A stretch of DNA of 64,000 nucleotides from Blastococcus sp. DSM 46786 (GCF_900109665.1 NZ_FOAO01000022.1:1-64000); one strand, 5' to 3'; shown: positions 25,015-34,866, counted from the stretch's first letter. Notes: generated by a model from the letters alone, not told the origin. Translations and numbers: made by a program.

Positions 25015-26181
25015 TCAGACCGGCGCCGGGGAGCGCACCAGCCGGGCGGACAACGGCTCGACGAAGCGGGTCAGCACCGGTCCGGTCACCGCGAGCACCA
25101 GCACGTACCCGGTGGCCACGGGGCCGACGGCCGGGATGCCGGCGGTGACCGCCAGCCCGGCGATCACGATCGAGAACTCACCGCGGGCGACCAGGGCCGT
25201 GCCGGCGCGCAACCGGCCGGGGACCGCGACGCCGTCCCGCGCCGCGGCGAACCAGCCGGTGCCGACCTTCGTGAGCGTGGTGACGGCGGCCAGCGCGAGC
25301 GCCGCGGGGAGCACCGGCAGGATCGCCCCCGGGTCGGTGGCCAGGCCGAAGGCGACGAAGAAGGTGGCGGCGAACAGGTCGCGGAGCGGGCCGAGGATGG
25401 CCCGGGCGCGTTCGGCGAAGGACGCCGGCAGCGCCAGCCCGACGAGGAACGCGCCGACCGCCGCCGACGCCCCCATCGCCTGAGCCGCGCCGGCGACCAG
25501 CAGCGTCAGCCCGATCAGCCGGAGCATCACCTGCTCGTCGTCGTCGTGGGAGAGCAGCCGGCCCAGCCGGTGGCCGTGCCGCTGCGCCGCCAGCAGCACC
25601 AGCAGCACCGCTCCCACGGCGAGCCCGACGCCGGCGACGGCGGACATCGGGCCCTGGCCGGCGAGGGCGACCACGAGCAGGGGGAGGAACAGGGCCATCG
25701 CGAGGTCCTCGAGGACCAGCACCGAGAGCACCGCCGGGGTCTCCCGGTTGGCCAGACGTCCCAGGTCGCCGAGCAGCCGCGCGATGATCCCGGACGACGA
25801 GATGTAGGTGACCCCGCCCAGCGCCAGCGCCCCCTGCCACGGCAGCCCGAGGAGCAGCCCGGCGACGAAGCCGGGCGGGCCGTTGAGGACGAGGTCCACG
25901 AGCCCGGACGGCGCGTGCCGGCGGAAGGACGCGAACAGCTCGGTGGCGGAGAACTCCAGGCCGAGGGTGAGCAGCAGCAGGACGACGCCGATCTCCGCGG
26001 CCGCCGCCAGGAACGGGGCCGCGTTCTCCACCGGCACCAGGCCGCCCTCGCCGAGCGCCAGGGCGGCCAGCAGGATGAACGGGATGGGGGAGAGCCCCAG
26101 CCGCCGGGCCAGCAGCCCCAGCGCCGAGAGGCCGAGGAAGAGCAGCCCCAGCTCGAGCAGCAGGGCGGCGACGTGGTCCAC
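25015..26181 (-). CDS. Cation:proton antiporter, CPA2 family (KhtU-like)
   Basis: A 388-residue membrane protein with ~12 hydrophobic segments and the CPA2 features GVVLLLLTLGLEFS, GVTYISSSGIIARLLGDLG, VLVLEDLAMALFLPLLVVAL, VGAFLVGLALP and ALVARGEFSIVIAG. It likely exchanges K+ (or Na+) for protons. Seven bases upstream ends a small TrkA-C subunit gene, the arrangement of the KhtTU K+/H+ antiporter. The GTG 26181 start fits the hydrophobic N-terminus. The stop lies three bases from the convergent GDSL gene, so no terminator separates them. Confidence 0.88.
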   Translation of the reverse strand: MDHVAALLLELGLLFLGLSALGLLARRLGLSPIPFILLAALALGEGGLVPVENAAPFLAAAAEIGVVLLLLTLGLEFSATELFASFRRHAPSGLVDLVLNGPPGFVAGLLLGLPWQGALALGGVTYISSSGIIARLLGDLGRLANRETPAVLSVLVLEDLAMALFLPLLVVALAGQGPMSAVAGVGLAVGAVLLVLLAAQRHGHRLGRLLSHDDDEQVMLRLIGLTLLVAGAAQAMGASAAVGAFLVGLALPASFAERARAILGPLRDLFAATFFVAFGLATDPGAILPVLPAALALAAVTTLTKVGTGWFAAARDGVAVPGRLRAGTALVARGEFSIVIAGLAVTAGIPAVGPVATGYVLVLAVTGPVLTRFVEPLSARLVRSPAPV

Positions 26182-26188
26182 CGCGGAC

Positions 26189-26683
26189 CTAGGCCTGGCC
26201 CGCGAGCCGCCGGTCCAGCTGCTCCAGCCCGGCCGCCGACCCGATGGCGACCAGCACGTCGCCGGCGGACAGCGGGTCGCCGGGCGAGGGGGAGGGGACG
26301 ACGTCGGCGCCGCGGACGATCGCGACCACCGAGCAGCCGGTGAGCGTGCGTGCCCGGGTGTCGCCCAGCGTCCGGCCCGCGAACGGGGAGCCCGGCCGCA
26401 CGGTGATCCGCCCGGACTCCAGCCCCGGCACCTCGCGGGAGAGGTCGGCGAACCGCTGGGTCAGCCGGGGCGCGCCCAGCACCTCGGCGACGGCGTCGAC
26501 CTCCTCCGGGTCCAGCCGGAAGGTCTCCCGCGCCCGGTCGGGATCGCGCCGGTCGAACACCGCGATCTCCGCTCCGCCCTCGCGCTGCACGACGATCCCC
26601 AGCAGCTGGCCCGACCGGGTGCGCAGCTGGTACCGGACGCCGACACCGGGCAGCAGGGTCTCCTCGAGCTCCACGTCCGGCAT
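26189..26683 (-). CDS. TrkA-C (RCK-C) regulatory subunit of the antiporter, KhtT-like
   Basis: A 164-residue soluble protein. The N-terminal ~75 residues (VELEETLLPGVGVRYQLRTRSGQLLGIVV) match the KhtT N-terminal domain. Residues ~85-160 are an RCK-C domain (GRITVRPGSPFAGRTLGDTRART, VVAIVRG, GDPLSAGDVLVAIG). Such subunits gate the antiporter; KhtT of Bacillus binds c-di-AMP through RCK-C. Ligand binding here is inference. It is encoded just upstream of the antiporter in a two-gene operon, and 16 bases after the preceding large oxidoreductase gene, so all three may be co-transcribed. Confidence 0.88.
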   Translation of the reverse strand: MPDVELEETLLPGVGVRYQLRTRSGQLLGIVVQREGGAEIAVFDRRDPDRARETFRLDPEEVDAVAEVLGAPRLTQRFADLSREVPGLESGRITVRPGSPFAGRTLGDTRARTLTGCSVVAIVRGADVVPSPSPGDPLSAGDVLVAIGSAAGLEQLDRRLAGQA

Positions 26684-26699
26684 CGTCGCAGACCCGCGC

Positions 26700-29546
26700 T
26701 CAGCCCAGCCGGTCCGCCAGCAGCTCGGCGAGGTGCTGCCCGCGCCGGCCGGCCAGCTGGTCGAGCTGGGTGCGGCAGGAGAAGCCGTCGGCCAGGACGA
26801 CGGCGTCGTCGGAGAGGTCGCGGACGGCGGGCAGCAGCTGCTGCTCGGCGACGGCGACCGACACGTCGTGGTGCCCCCGCTCGACGCCCCAGTTGCCGGC
26901 GAGCCCGCAGCAGCCGCCGAGCCGGGTGACGGAGGCGCCGGCCTGCTGGAGGAGCCGGGCGTCGGCCGACCAGCCCAGCACCGACGCGTGGTGGCAGTGC
27001 GGCTGCGCGACGATCTCCAGCCCCTCCAGCGACGGCGGCGTCCAGTCCGGGGTGTCGCGGAGCAGCTCGGCGAGGGTCCGGGTCGCCGCCGCCACCTGCT
27101 CGGCCTCCGGTCCGCCGACGAGCTCCAGCGCGTCGCTGCGCAGCACCGCGGTGCACGAGGGCTCGATGCCGACGACCGGCACGCCGGCGGCCGCGAGCGG
27201 GGCGAGGGTGCGCACGGTGTCGCCGAGGATGCGCCGGGCGGCGTCGAGCTGGCCGGTGGTGATCCAGGTGAGCCCGCAGCAGGTGTCGGCGCCGGGCACC
27301 TCCACGCGGTAGCCGGCGGCCTCCAGCACCCGCGCGGCGGCGTGCGCGACCTCGGGGGCGAAGTGGTCGGTGAACGAGTCGACCCACAGCGCGACCCGCG
27401 GCCCCTCGCCGGTCCCGGCGCGCTGCGCCCACTGCTGCCGGAAGGTGCGCGGGGCGAACGCCGGCACCGGGCGCCGCTGGTCGATGCCCGCCCCCCACTT
27501 GGCCACCGAGCCCACGAGCGCGGAGCCGAGCATCGCGTTGACCAGGCGCGGGGCCCGGGCCACCAGGTCGGACCAGAACGGCAGCCGGCCCAGCGTGTAG
27601 TGGGAGCGGGGCCGCAGCCGGCGCCGGTAGGACTGGTGCAGCACCTCGGCCTTGTAGGAGGCCATGTCCACGCCGGTGGGGCAGTCCGAGGAGCACCCCT
27701 TGCAGGACAGGCACAGGTCCAGCGCCTCGTGCACCTCCGGCGCGCGCCAGTCGCGCACCGGGCCGCCGGGCGCGAGCATCTCCTGCAGCACCCGGGCGCG
27801 GCCGCGGGTGGTGTCCTTCTCCTCCCGCGTGGCCGGCCAGGACGGGCACATGACGGCACCGGTGGACTGCAGGTCGGCCCGGCACTTGCCCACGCCGGTG
27901 CAGCGGTGCACCGCGGCGGAGAAGTCGCCGCCATCGTGCCGGTAGGCCAGCGCCAGGCCCTCCTTCAGCGACGGGGCGGCGGCGATGCGGACGTCCTCGT
28001 CGAGCGGTGCCGGGCGCACCAGGACACCGGGGTTCAGCACGTCGGCGGGGTCGAACACCGCCTTGACGCGGGCGAAGAGGTCCAGCGCGGCGGGGGAGTA
28101 CATGTGCGGCAGCAGCTCGCTGCGCGCCCGCCCGTCGCCGTGCTCGCCGGACAGCGAACCGCCGTAGCCGGCGACCAGCCGGGCAGCGTCCTCGACGAAC
28201 GACCGGTAGGTCGACCGGCCGCGGTCGGGCCCCTCCCCGAACGGGAAGTCGATGCGCACGTGCACGCAGCCGTCGCCGAAGTGGCCGTAGGGCACGCCCT
28301 GCAGCCCGTGGCCGTCGAGCAGCGCCTCGAACCCGTGCAGGTACTCCCCGAGCCGCTCCACCGGGACGGCAGCGTCCTCCCAGCCGGCGTGCGCCGGCCG
28401 GCCGTCGGAGGTGCGGTTGGCCAGCCCCGCGCCGTCCTCGCGGATCCGCCAGATCGCCGCGGCGTGCGCCGCGTCGGTGACGACGAGGGAGTCCAGCGCG
28501 CCGGCGTCGGCCAGCACCCCCTGCGCCTTGCCCTGGACCTCGGCCACGGTGTCCCCGGTGAGCTCCACGATCAGCCAGCCGTCGCCGCGCGGCAGCTCGG
28601 GGACGACGGCGGCGGGCACGTCGCGCAGCCGCTGCACGATCCGCTGGTCGAGCCCCTCGACCGCGGTGGGCTCGTGGGGGAGCAGGCCGGGGGTGGCGTC
28701 GGCGGCGTCGGCCATGCTCGGGTAGCCCAGCACCACCAGGCCGCGGACGGGGGCGTCGGCGACCAGCCGGACGGTGGCCCCGAGGACGACGGCGAGCGTC
28801 CCCTCGCTGCCGACCAGCGCCCGGGCCACGTCGAAGCCGCGCTCGGGCAGCAGGTGCTCCAGCGAGTAGCCCGACACCTGCCGGCCGAAGGTGCCGAGCT
28901 CGGTGCGCACGGTCGCGAGGTGCCCGGCGACGAGCCGGTGCAGGTCCTCGAGCACGCCCGGCGCGGGCTCGGTGCCCGGGCCCAGCCGCAGGCGCGTGCC
29001 GGTGCCGGTGACGACGTCCAGGCCCACGACGTTGTCCGACGTCCGGCCGTAGCCCAGCGCCCGGGACCCGCAGGCGTTGTTGCCGATCATCCCGCCGATC
29101 GTGCAGCGGTTGTGCGTGCTGGGGTCCGGGCCGAACCGCAGGCCGTGCGGGCGCGCGGCGGTCTGCAGCGCGGCCTGGACCACGCCGGGGTCCACCGTCG
29201 CCGTCCGCGCCTCCGGGTCGATCGCGTGCACCCGGGAGAGGTGGCGGCTGGTGTCCAGCACCACGCCGGTGCCCACGGCGTTGCCCGCGATCGACGTGCC
29301 CGCGCCGCGAGCGGTCAGCGGCACACCGAGCGTGCGGCACACCTCCAGCGCCGCGACGATCTCGTCGGGGTGGCGCGGCCGGACCACGGCCTGGGGGAGG
29401 ACGCGGTACAGCGACGCGTCGGAGGAGTACAGGGCGCGGGCCAGCCCCGAGTCGTCGACGTCCCCGATGCCGGTGCGGCGCAGCGCGGCCACCACCGCCC
29501 GGCCGTCGTCGGTGCGCGTCGTCGTGTCCGCGGCCGGTGCGCTCAT
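26700..29546 (-). CDS. FAD-linked and 4Fe-4S oxidoreductase (D-lactate dehydrogenase-like fusion)
   Basis: A 948-residue fusion. The N-terminal half is a PCMH/FAD-binding oxidase (VVRPRHPDEIVAALEVCRTLGVPLTARGAGTS, GPDPSTHNRCTIGGMIGNNACGSRAL, PYGHFGDGCVHVRIDFP). It is followed by Fe-S ligands HRCTGVGKCR and CLSCKGCSSDCPTGVDM, and a CCG-domain half (DTCCGLTWI, IEPSCTAVLRSD, GGCCGLAGNWG). This layout is shared by membrane-linked D-lactate or 2-hydroxyacid dehydrogenases that feed electrons to quinones. One of the cysteines expected in the first 4Fe-4S cluster is not obvious. The substrate is unproven. ATG 29546 precedes MSAPAADTTTRTDDGRA. Confidence 0.87.
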   Translation of the reverse strand: MSAPAADTTTRTDDGRAVVAALRRTGIGDVDDSGLARALYSSDASLYRVLPQAVVRPRHPDEIVAALEVCRTLGVPLTARGAGTSIAGNAVGTGVVLDTSRHLSRVHAIDPEARTATVDPGVVQAALQTAARPHGLRFGPDPSTHNRCTIGGMIGNNACGSRALGYGRTSDNVVGLDVVTGTGTRLRLGPGTEPAPGVLEDLHRLVAGHLATVRTELGTFGRQVSGYSLEHLLPERGFDVARALVGSEGTLAVVLGATVRLVADAPVRGLVVLGYPSMADAADATPGLLPHEPTAVEGLDQRIVQRLRDVPAAVVPELPRGDGWLIVELTGDTVAEVQGKAQGVLADAGALDSLVVTDAAHAAAIWRIREDGAGLANRTSDGRPAHAGWEDAAVPVERLGEYLHGFEALLDGHGLQGVPYGHFGDGCVHVRIDFPFGEGPDRGRSTYRSFVEDAARLVAGYGGSLSGEHGDGRARSELLPHMYSPAALDLFARVKAVFDPADVLNPGVLVRPAPLDEDVRIAAAPSLKEGLALAYRHDGGDFSAAVHRCTGVGKCRADLQSTGAVMCPSWPATREEKDTTRGRARVLQEMLAPGGPVRDWRAPEVHEALDLCLSCKGCSSDCPTGVDMASYKAEVLHQSYRRRLRPRSHYTLGRLPFWSDLVARAPRLVNAMLGSALVGSVAKWGAGIDQRRPVPAFAPRTFRQQWAQRAGTGEGPRVALWVDSFTDHFAPEVAHAAARVLEAAGYRVEVPGADTCCGLTWITTGQLDAARRILGDTVRTLAPLAAAGVPVVGIEPSCTAVLRSDALELVGGPEAEQVAAATRTLAELLRDTPDWTPPSLEGLEIVAQPHCHHASVLGWSADARLLQQAGASVTRLGGCCGLAGNWGVERGHHDVSVAVAEQQLLPAVRDLSDDAVVLADGFSCRTQLDQLAGRRGQHLAELLADRLG

Positions 29547-29604
29547 GCTGCCGAGTCTGGCTCGCCCGTCCCGGACCGGCGCGCCCGGCCCCCGGGACGG
29601 CCGG

Positions 29605-29630
29605 GGCCGGGCACCCGCGGGTGCCCGGCC
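29605..29630. terminator. Perfect 26-base palindrome after the cupin gene
   Basis: GGCCGGGCACCCG followed directly by its complement CGGGTGCCCGGCC, 22 bases after the minus-strand cupin stop. Confidence 0.7.
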
Positions 29631-29652
29631 ACGCCGGTGGTCGTGCGTCCGG

Positions 29653-30054
29653 TCAGGACGTCGGCGGCTCGTCCTGCCCCGACTCCTCGGCCTCGTCGGC
29701 CTCCTCCTTGGTCTTGTGCACCGCACCGTCGGCGTGCTCCGGCGGGCCGTAGACCGTGTACAGCACCAGCGGGTTCTCGCCGGTGTTGAGGAAGTTGTGC
29801 TTCGTGCCGGCGGGGACGACGACCAGGTCGCCCTGCGCCACGTTCTTCTCGCTGCCGGAGACGACGGCCTTCCCGACGCCGCTGACGAAGGTGAGGATCT
29901 GGTCGATGTCCTCGTGCGTCTCCTCGCCGATCTCACCACCCGGCGGGATGGTCATGATGACCAGCTGGGTGTTCTTCCCGGTCCAGAGGACCCGGCGGAA
30001 GTCGGGGCTCTTCTCGGCCTCGGTCGCGATCGTGTAGTGGATGACGGACGCCAT
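29653..30054 (-). CDS. Cupin-domain protein
   Basis: A 133-residue single cupin. Motif 1 appears as PPGGEIGEETHEDIDQILTFVSG and motif 2 as QGDLVVVPAGTKHNFLN, giving two His and one Glu for a metal. The tail is acidic and charged (KTKEEADEAEESGQDEP). The enzyme or binding role is unknown; small cupins of this type are often isomerases or stress proteins. GAGAGGAG lies before ATG 30054. It is divergent from the MFS gene. Confidence 0.85.
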   Translation of the reverse strand: MASVIHYTIATEAEKSPDFRRVLWTGKNTQLVIMTIPPGGEIGEETHEDIDQILTFVSGVGKAVVSGSEKNVAQGDLVVVPAGTKHNFLNTGENPLVLYTVYGPPEHADGAVHKTKEEADEAEESGQDEPPTS

Positions 30055-30429
30055 GGACGGCGCTCCTCTCGTCTCGGGGACGGACGGCTGCGGCCGGCCG
30101 GGAGTGGGTCGCCGGCCGGCGATGGCCTGCTCCTGCCCTGACCGGGCCGGGAGTAGTCGTCCCGGGCAGCGGTGCCGATCACCCCCCGGGGGGCGGCACC
30201 ATCCCGCCGGCGGTCATCGCGGGCGCGGCCCGGGCGCGGCGGCCTGGTACGCCTTCCCGGCATGCAGTCGGCCGGCGCGCGCAGGATCCGCCCGCGGCGG
30301 TGCCCGTCGTCCACGGCCGGGCCGTCGGTGAGGTCCGCCAGCGCGTCCACCGGCCGGGATGCCGACCGTGGGTGAGGGAACTCACCGACCGGCGGGGAAG
30401 GTGGCGGCCGCTCGTGGTGTCCTCCTCAG
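30055..30429. other. Intergenic region between cupin and MFS genes
   Basis: 375 bases with no convincing gene. It contains GC-rich inverted repeats (for example CCCCCCGGGGGG near 30182-30193). It must hold the two divergent promoters, but I cannot place them with confidence. Confidence 0.5.
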
Positions 30430-31761
30430 GTGACCTCCGTCGACCGTGCCCGCCCGTCGGGTCGCGCCTACGCGATGTGGGCCGTGGGCCTGCTGGCGTA
30501 CGCGGTCGCCGTCTTCCACCGCTCGTCGCTGGGCGTCGCCGCCGTGGACGCGCAGGAGCGGTTCTCCGCCGGCGCCTCCGCGGTGTCGCTGTTCCTCGTG
30601 CTGCAGCTGGCCGTCTACGCCGGCCTCCAGGTGCCGGTCGGTGTCGCGCTGGACCGCTTCGGGTCCCGCCGGATGATCTTCGCCGGCGCGGTGACCATGG
30701 CGGCCGGGCAGCTGGTGCTCTCGCTGGCGGGTGACGTGCCCACCGCGGTCGCCGCGCGCGTGCTCGTCGGCGCGGGCGACGCGATGACGTTCATCAGCGT
30801 GCTCCGGGTCGTCTCCTTCTGGTTCCCCGGGTCGGCCGCGCCGCTGATCACCCAGCTCACCGGCATCCTCGGGCAGGTCGGCTCGATCGTCGCGGCCTAC
30901 CCGCTGGTCACCCTGCTGCACACCACCTCCTGGACGGCGACCTTCCTGGGGGCGGCGGCCACCGGCGCCCTCGTCGCGCTGCTGGTGCTCCTCGCGTTGC
31001 GGGACGCGCCCGACGGCACCACCCGCCCGGCCGTGCCGGACCTGGCCCAGCTGCGCCGGGGGCTCGCCGACACCTGGGCCGAGCCCGGCACCCGCATCGG
31101 CCTCTACACCCACCTGGTCACCCAGTTCTCGGGCACGGTGTTCGCGCTGCTGTGGGGCTACCCCTTCCTGGTGGTCGGCCAGGGGCTCTCGCCGGGCATC
31201 GCGGCGGCCCTGCTCACGCTGCTGGTGCTGGTCGGCATGGGCGTGGGCCCGGCGCTGGGCCGGCTCTGCGCCCGGTGGCCGCTGCGCCGCTCGGTCCTGG
31301 TCTTCGGCATCCTCGCGGCGACGGCGAGCGCCTGGACCCTCGTGCTCCTGTGGCCCGGCCGTGCCCCGCTGCCGCTGCTCGTGCTGCTGGTCGTCGTCCT
31401 GGGCACCAACGGGCCCGGGTCGATGATCGGCTTCGACTACGCCCGCACCGAGAACCCGGTGGAGCGGCAGGGCAGCGCGAGCGGCGTGGTCAACGTCGGC
31501 GGCTTCGTGGCCTCGCTGCTGACCATCCTGGCCGTCGGGGCGGTGCTGGACCTGCTCACCCCGGGCGCCTCGACCGCCTACGACCTGGACGCCTTCCGGG
31601 CCGCGTTCTCCGTCCAGTACCTGTTCTGGGCGATCGGGCTGGCCGGGGTGGTGCGGCACCGCAAGCAGCTCCGCGCCCGGCTGGCCCGGGACGGCGTGGT
31701 GCTGCAGCCCCTGCACGTCGCGGTCCGGCAGCGGCTGCGCGGGGGCCCCTCGGCCGGCTGA
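30430..31761 (+). CDS. MFS transporter
   Basis: A 443-residue protein with twelve hydrophobic segments. It starts MWAVGLLAYAVAVFHRSSLGVAAVDAQERF, a known start pattern for nitrate/hexuronate-like MFS members, and has a DRFGSRRM loop between helices 2 and 3. The middle loop is basic. GTG 30430 follows CCTCAGG. It stands alone before the gluconate pair. The substrate cannot be read from sequence. Confidence 0.87.
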   Translation: MTSVDRARPSGRAYAMWAVGLLAYAVAVFHRSSLGVAAVDAQERFSAGASAVSLFLVLQLAVYAGLQVPVGVALDRFGSRRMIFAGAVTMAAGQLVLSLAGDVPTAVAARVLVGAGDAMTFISVLRVVSFWFPGSAAPLITQLTGILGQVGSIVAAYPLVTLLHTTSWTATFLGAAATGALVALLVLLALRDAPDGTTRPAVPDLAQLRRGLADTWAEPGTRIGLYTHLVTQFSGTVFALLWGYPFLVVGQGLSPGIAAALLTLLVLVGMGVGPALGRLCARWPLRRSVLVFGILAATASAWTLVLLWPGRAPLPLLVLLVVVLGTNGPGSMIGFDYARTENPVERQGSASGVVNVGGFVASLLTILAVGAVLDLLTPGASTAYDLDAFRAAFSVQYLFWAIGLAGVVRHRKQLRARLARDGVVLQPLHVAVRQRLRGGPSAG

Positions 31762-31830
31762 CCGGAACGGCCTGTTGCCGCTCCGCTCGTGCACGGGCAC
31801 GATGCGGCCAGCGGACGAGCCGGTGAGGGG

Positions 31831-33390
31831 GTGCCCGTGGACGTCGTGGTCGGGCTGGACTCGGGCACCACGGCGACGAAGGCGGTCACCGCGGGCACCG
31901 ACGGCCGCGTCCGCGACGTCGCCAGCGTGGCCTACCCGCTGCTCGTCCCCGCCCCCGGTCGCGCCGAGCTCGACGCCGGGCGGCTGACCGCGGCCGCCGT
32001 CGAGGCGCTGGGGGAGGTCGCCGCCCTGGCCCGCGACCGCGGTGACACCGTCGTCGCCGTCTCGCTCAGCGCGGCGATGCACGGCCTGGTGCCCATGGAC
32101 GACGAGGGCAGCCCGCTGGGGCCGGTGGTGACCTGGGCCGACGACCGCGCCGCGCAGTGGGCCCAGGCGCTGGTGGCCGACGGTCGCGCCGCCGACCTGC
32201 ACGCCCGCACCGGCACCCCGGTGCACGCGATGTCGCCGCTGGTGAAGCTCTCGTGGGAACGCGCGGAGGACGCCACGCGGGTGGCCGGCGTGCCCCGCTG
32301 GGGCGGGGTCAAGGAGCTGGTGGTGGCCGCCCTCTGCGGCGGCCGGCACGTGCTCGACCGGTCCTGCGCGTCGGCCACCGGCCTCTACGACATCCGCGGC
32401 GGGCGCTGGGACGAGGAGGCGATGAGCATCGCCGGCGTGCGCCCCGGGCAGCTGGGCGAGGTGCTGCCGACGACGGCGGTGCTGCCCGGCCTGCGGTCGG
32501 AGGTGGCCGCCGCCACCGGCCTGCCACCCGATCTGCCCGTGGTGGTCGGCGCCTCCGACGGGGTGCTGGCCAACCTGGGCGTCGGCGCCGTGCGCTCGGA
32601 CGTCGCGGCCGTGTCGCTGGGCACCAGCGGGGCGATGCGCGTCGTCGTCCCGCGCCCGACGGTGGACCCGGGCCGCCGGCTCTTCTGCTACGCGCTCACC
32701 GACGACGCCTGGGTCGTCGGCGGGGCGATCAACAACGGCGGCTCCGTGGTGCGCTGGGCCGCCCAGGCGCTCGCCGCCGGCCCCGAGGGCTCGGCGGGTC
32801 CCGAGGGCGAGGCCGCCGACGATCTCGACGCCCGACTGCTCGAGGAGGCCGCGGCGGTGCCGGTCGGCAGCTCCGGGCTGCTGTGCCTGCCCTACCTGCT
32901 CGGCGAGCGGGCGCCCTGGTGGCGGTCGGGGATGCGGGGGGCCTACCTGGGGCTGCGCCGCGAGCACCGCCGCCCGCACCTGGTGCGCGCCGCCGTCGAG
33001 GGGGTGTGCCAGCAGCTGGCGCTGGTGCGCGACGCCTTCGCCGCGACGGACGTGCCGGTGCGCGAGGTGCGCGCCACCGGCGGTGCGGTGGCCTCCCCGC
33101 TGTGGATCCGCACGCTCGCCTCCGCCCTGGACCTGCCGGTGCGGGTGGCCGACTCCCCGGAGGGCACCGGGCTCGGCGCCTGCCTGCTCGGCTGGCACGC
33201 CCTCGGCGCGCTGCCCGACCTCACCGCGGCCACCGCGCTGGTCGCCGTCCACGAGCCGGTGCGGCCCGACCCGCACGCCGTGGACGTCTACCGGCAGCTG
33301 CGCCCCCTCGTCGACCGGTCCACCACGGCCCTGGCCGACGTCCTCACCGCCCTCGACGCGCTGGACGACGCACCGCCACCACCCACCTGA
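31831..33390 (+). CDS. Gluconokinase, FGGY family
   Basis: A 519-residue sugar kinase. It begins with the phosphate-binding GLDSGTTATKAVT. Further features: SLSAAMHGLVPMDDEG, TWADDRAAQWA, ASDGVLANLGVGAV, VSLGTSGAMRVVV, GGAINNGG, and ATGGAVASPLWIRTLASALDLPV (FGGY signature region). It phosphorylates gluconate to 6-phosphogluconate. The gluconate permease gene follows after 15 bases and supports the substrate. GTG 31831 with GAGGGG directly upstream is preferred; GTG 31837 is also possible. Confidence 0.88.
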   Translation: MPVDVVVGLDSGTTATKAVTAGTDGRVRDVASVAYPLLVPAPGRAELDAGRLTAAAVEALGEVAALARDRGDTVVAVSLSAAMHGLVPMDDEGSPLGPVVTWADDRAAQWAQALVADGRAADLHARTGTPVHAMSPLVKLSWERAEDATRVAGVPRWGGVKELVVAALCGGRHVLDRSCASATGLYDIRGGRWDEEAMSIAGVRPGQLGEVLPTTAVLPGLRSEVAAATGLPPDLPVVVGASDGVLANLGVGAVRSDVAAVSLGTSGAMRVVVPRPTVDPGRRLFCYALTDDAWVVGGAINNGGSVVRWAAQALAAGPEGSAGPEGEAADDLDARLLEEAAAVPVGSSGLLCLPYLLGERAPWWRSGMRGAYLGLRREHRRPHLVRAAVEGVCQQLALVRDAFAATDVPVREVRATGGAVASPLWIRTLASALDLPVRVADSPEGTGLGACLLGWHALGALPDLTAATALVAVHEPVRPDPHAVDVYRQLRPLVDRSTTALADVLTALDALDDAPPPPT

Positions 33391-33405
33391 TCCTGCGGAG
33401 GACCC

Positions 33406-34866
33406 ATGACCGACGTCGAACCGGCACTCAGCGCCGGCCCGTTGCTGCTGATCGCCGCGGCCGCGGTCGCGGTCCTGCTCTTCCTGATCATGAAGGTGAA
33501 GCTGCACGCCTTCCTGGCGCTGGTCCTGGTCAGCTTCCTGGTGGCGCTCGCCGCCCGGGTGCCGCTCGACGACGTGGTGACCACCATGACCACCGGCTTC
33601 GGCTCGACGCTGGCCAGCGTCGCGCTGCTGGTGGGCATCGGGGCGATGCTCGGGCGGCTGTTCGAGCACAGCGGCGGCGCGCAGGTGCTGGCCGACAGCC
33701 TGATCCAGCGCTTCGGCGAGCAGCGGGCGCCGCTGGCCCTGGGCGTCGCGGCGCTGCTGTTCGGCTTCCCGATCTTCTTCGACGCCGGCCTGGTCGTCTT
33801 CCTGCCGATCGTGTTCAGCGTGGCCCGCCGGCTGGGGAGCTCGCTGCTCACCTACGGGCTGCCGGTGGCCGGCGCCTTCGCCGTCATGCACGCGTTCGTG
33901 CCCCCGCACCCGGGGCCGGTCGCCGCGGCCGAGCTGGTGGGCGCCGACATCGGCCTGGTGCTGGTGTTCGGCCTGCTGATCGGCGTCCCGACGTGGTTCC
34001 TCGGCAGCTACCTGTTCGGGCTCTGGGCCGGCAAGAAGTTCGTGCTGCCCGTCCCGAACATCCTGGCCGACGAGGCGAAGGCCGCCGACAACGCACCCGA
34101 CCCCTCGGTCGAGGGCAGCTCCCCGGGCATCGCCGCCACCGGTCCCGACCGGGTGGCGACGGCGACCCGGCCGGCGCCCCCGAGCTTCGGCACGGTGGTC
34201 TCGCTGCTGCTCCTGCCGATGGTGCTGATCTTCCTCAACACCGGGCTGACGACGCTCGCGACCAACGGCACCGTGGACGAGGAGTCGCTGGTGGTCCGCT
34301 GGGGGCAGGTGATCGGGGCGACCCCGATCGCGCTGCTCCTCACGGTGCTGGTGGCCATGTGGGTGCTCGGGCGCCGCCGGGGCGACAGCGGCGCCGAGGT
34401 GGAGTCGGTGCTCAACAGCGCCCTGGGGCCGGTCTGCGCGATCATCCTGATCACCGGCGCCGGCGGCATGTTCGGCGGCGTGCTGCGGGCCAGCGGCATC
34501 GGTGCGGCGCTGGCCGACGTCCTGGGTGACATCGGCCTGCCGGTCATCGTGGCGGCGTTCGTCATCGCCGCCCTGATCCGCGTGGCGCAGGGCTCTGCCA
34601 CGGTGGCCCTGACGACGGCGGCCGGCCTGATCGCCCCCGTGGTGGAGGCCAGCGAGGGCCTCAGCACGGTGGACCTCGCGCTGGTCGTCATCGCCATCGC
34701 CGGCGGCGCCACGGTGCTCTCGCACGTCAACGACTCGGGCTTCTGGCTGGTGAGCCGGTTCTTCCAGATGGACGAGAAGACGACGCTGAAGACCTGGACG
34801 GTGATGGAGACGCTGCTGGGCACGATCGGCTTCCTCCTGGCCCTGGTGCTCAGCCTCTTCCTCTGA
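33406..34866 (+). CDS. Gluconate:H+ symporter, GntP family
   Basis: A 486-residue permease with ~12-14 membrane helices. GntP hallmarks: FGSTLASVALLVGIGAMLGRL, FPIFFDAGLVVFLPIVFS, HAFVPPHPGPVAAAELVGADIG, GQGSATVALTTAAG-like RVAQGSATVALTTAAGLIAP, and HVNDSGFWLVSRFF. It imports gluconate or a related sugar acid with protons. It is the second gene of an operon with gluconokinase. A stretch of ~60 hydrophilic residues (residues ~220-260) forms a cytosolic loop. Confidence 0.93.
   Translation: MTDVEPALSAGPLLLIAAAAVAVLLFLIMKVKLHAFLALVLVSFLVALAARVPLDDVVTTMTTGFGSTLASVALLVGIGAMLGRLFEHSGGAQVLADSLIQRFGEQRAPLALGVAALLFGFPIFFDAGLVVFLPIVFSVARRLGSSLLTYGLPVAGAFAVMHAFVPPHPGPVAAAELVGADIGLVLVFGLLIGVPTWFLGSYLFGLWAGKKFVLPVPNILADEAKAADNAPDPSVEGSSPGIAATGPDRVATATRPAPPSFGTVVSLLLLPMVLIFLNTGLTTLATNGTVDEESLVVRWGQVIGATPIALLLTVLVAMWVLGRRRGDSGAEVESVLNSALGPVCAIILITGAGGMFGGVLRASGIGAALADVLGDIGLPVIVAAFVIAALIRVAQGSATVALTTAAGLIAPVVEASEGLSTVDLALVVIAIAGGATVLSHVNDSGFWLVSRFFQMDEKTTLKTWTVMETLLGTIGFLLALVLSLFL

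Noticed and set aside
31763-31800. Possible fourth copy of the conserved-loop mini-element after the MFS gene
   Set aside because: It shares GGAACGGCCT and GCTCCGCTCG with the region of copy 3, but has no complementary arm and no GGGACCC core. At most a remnant.
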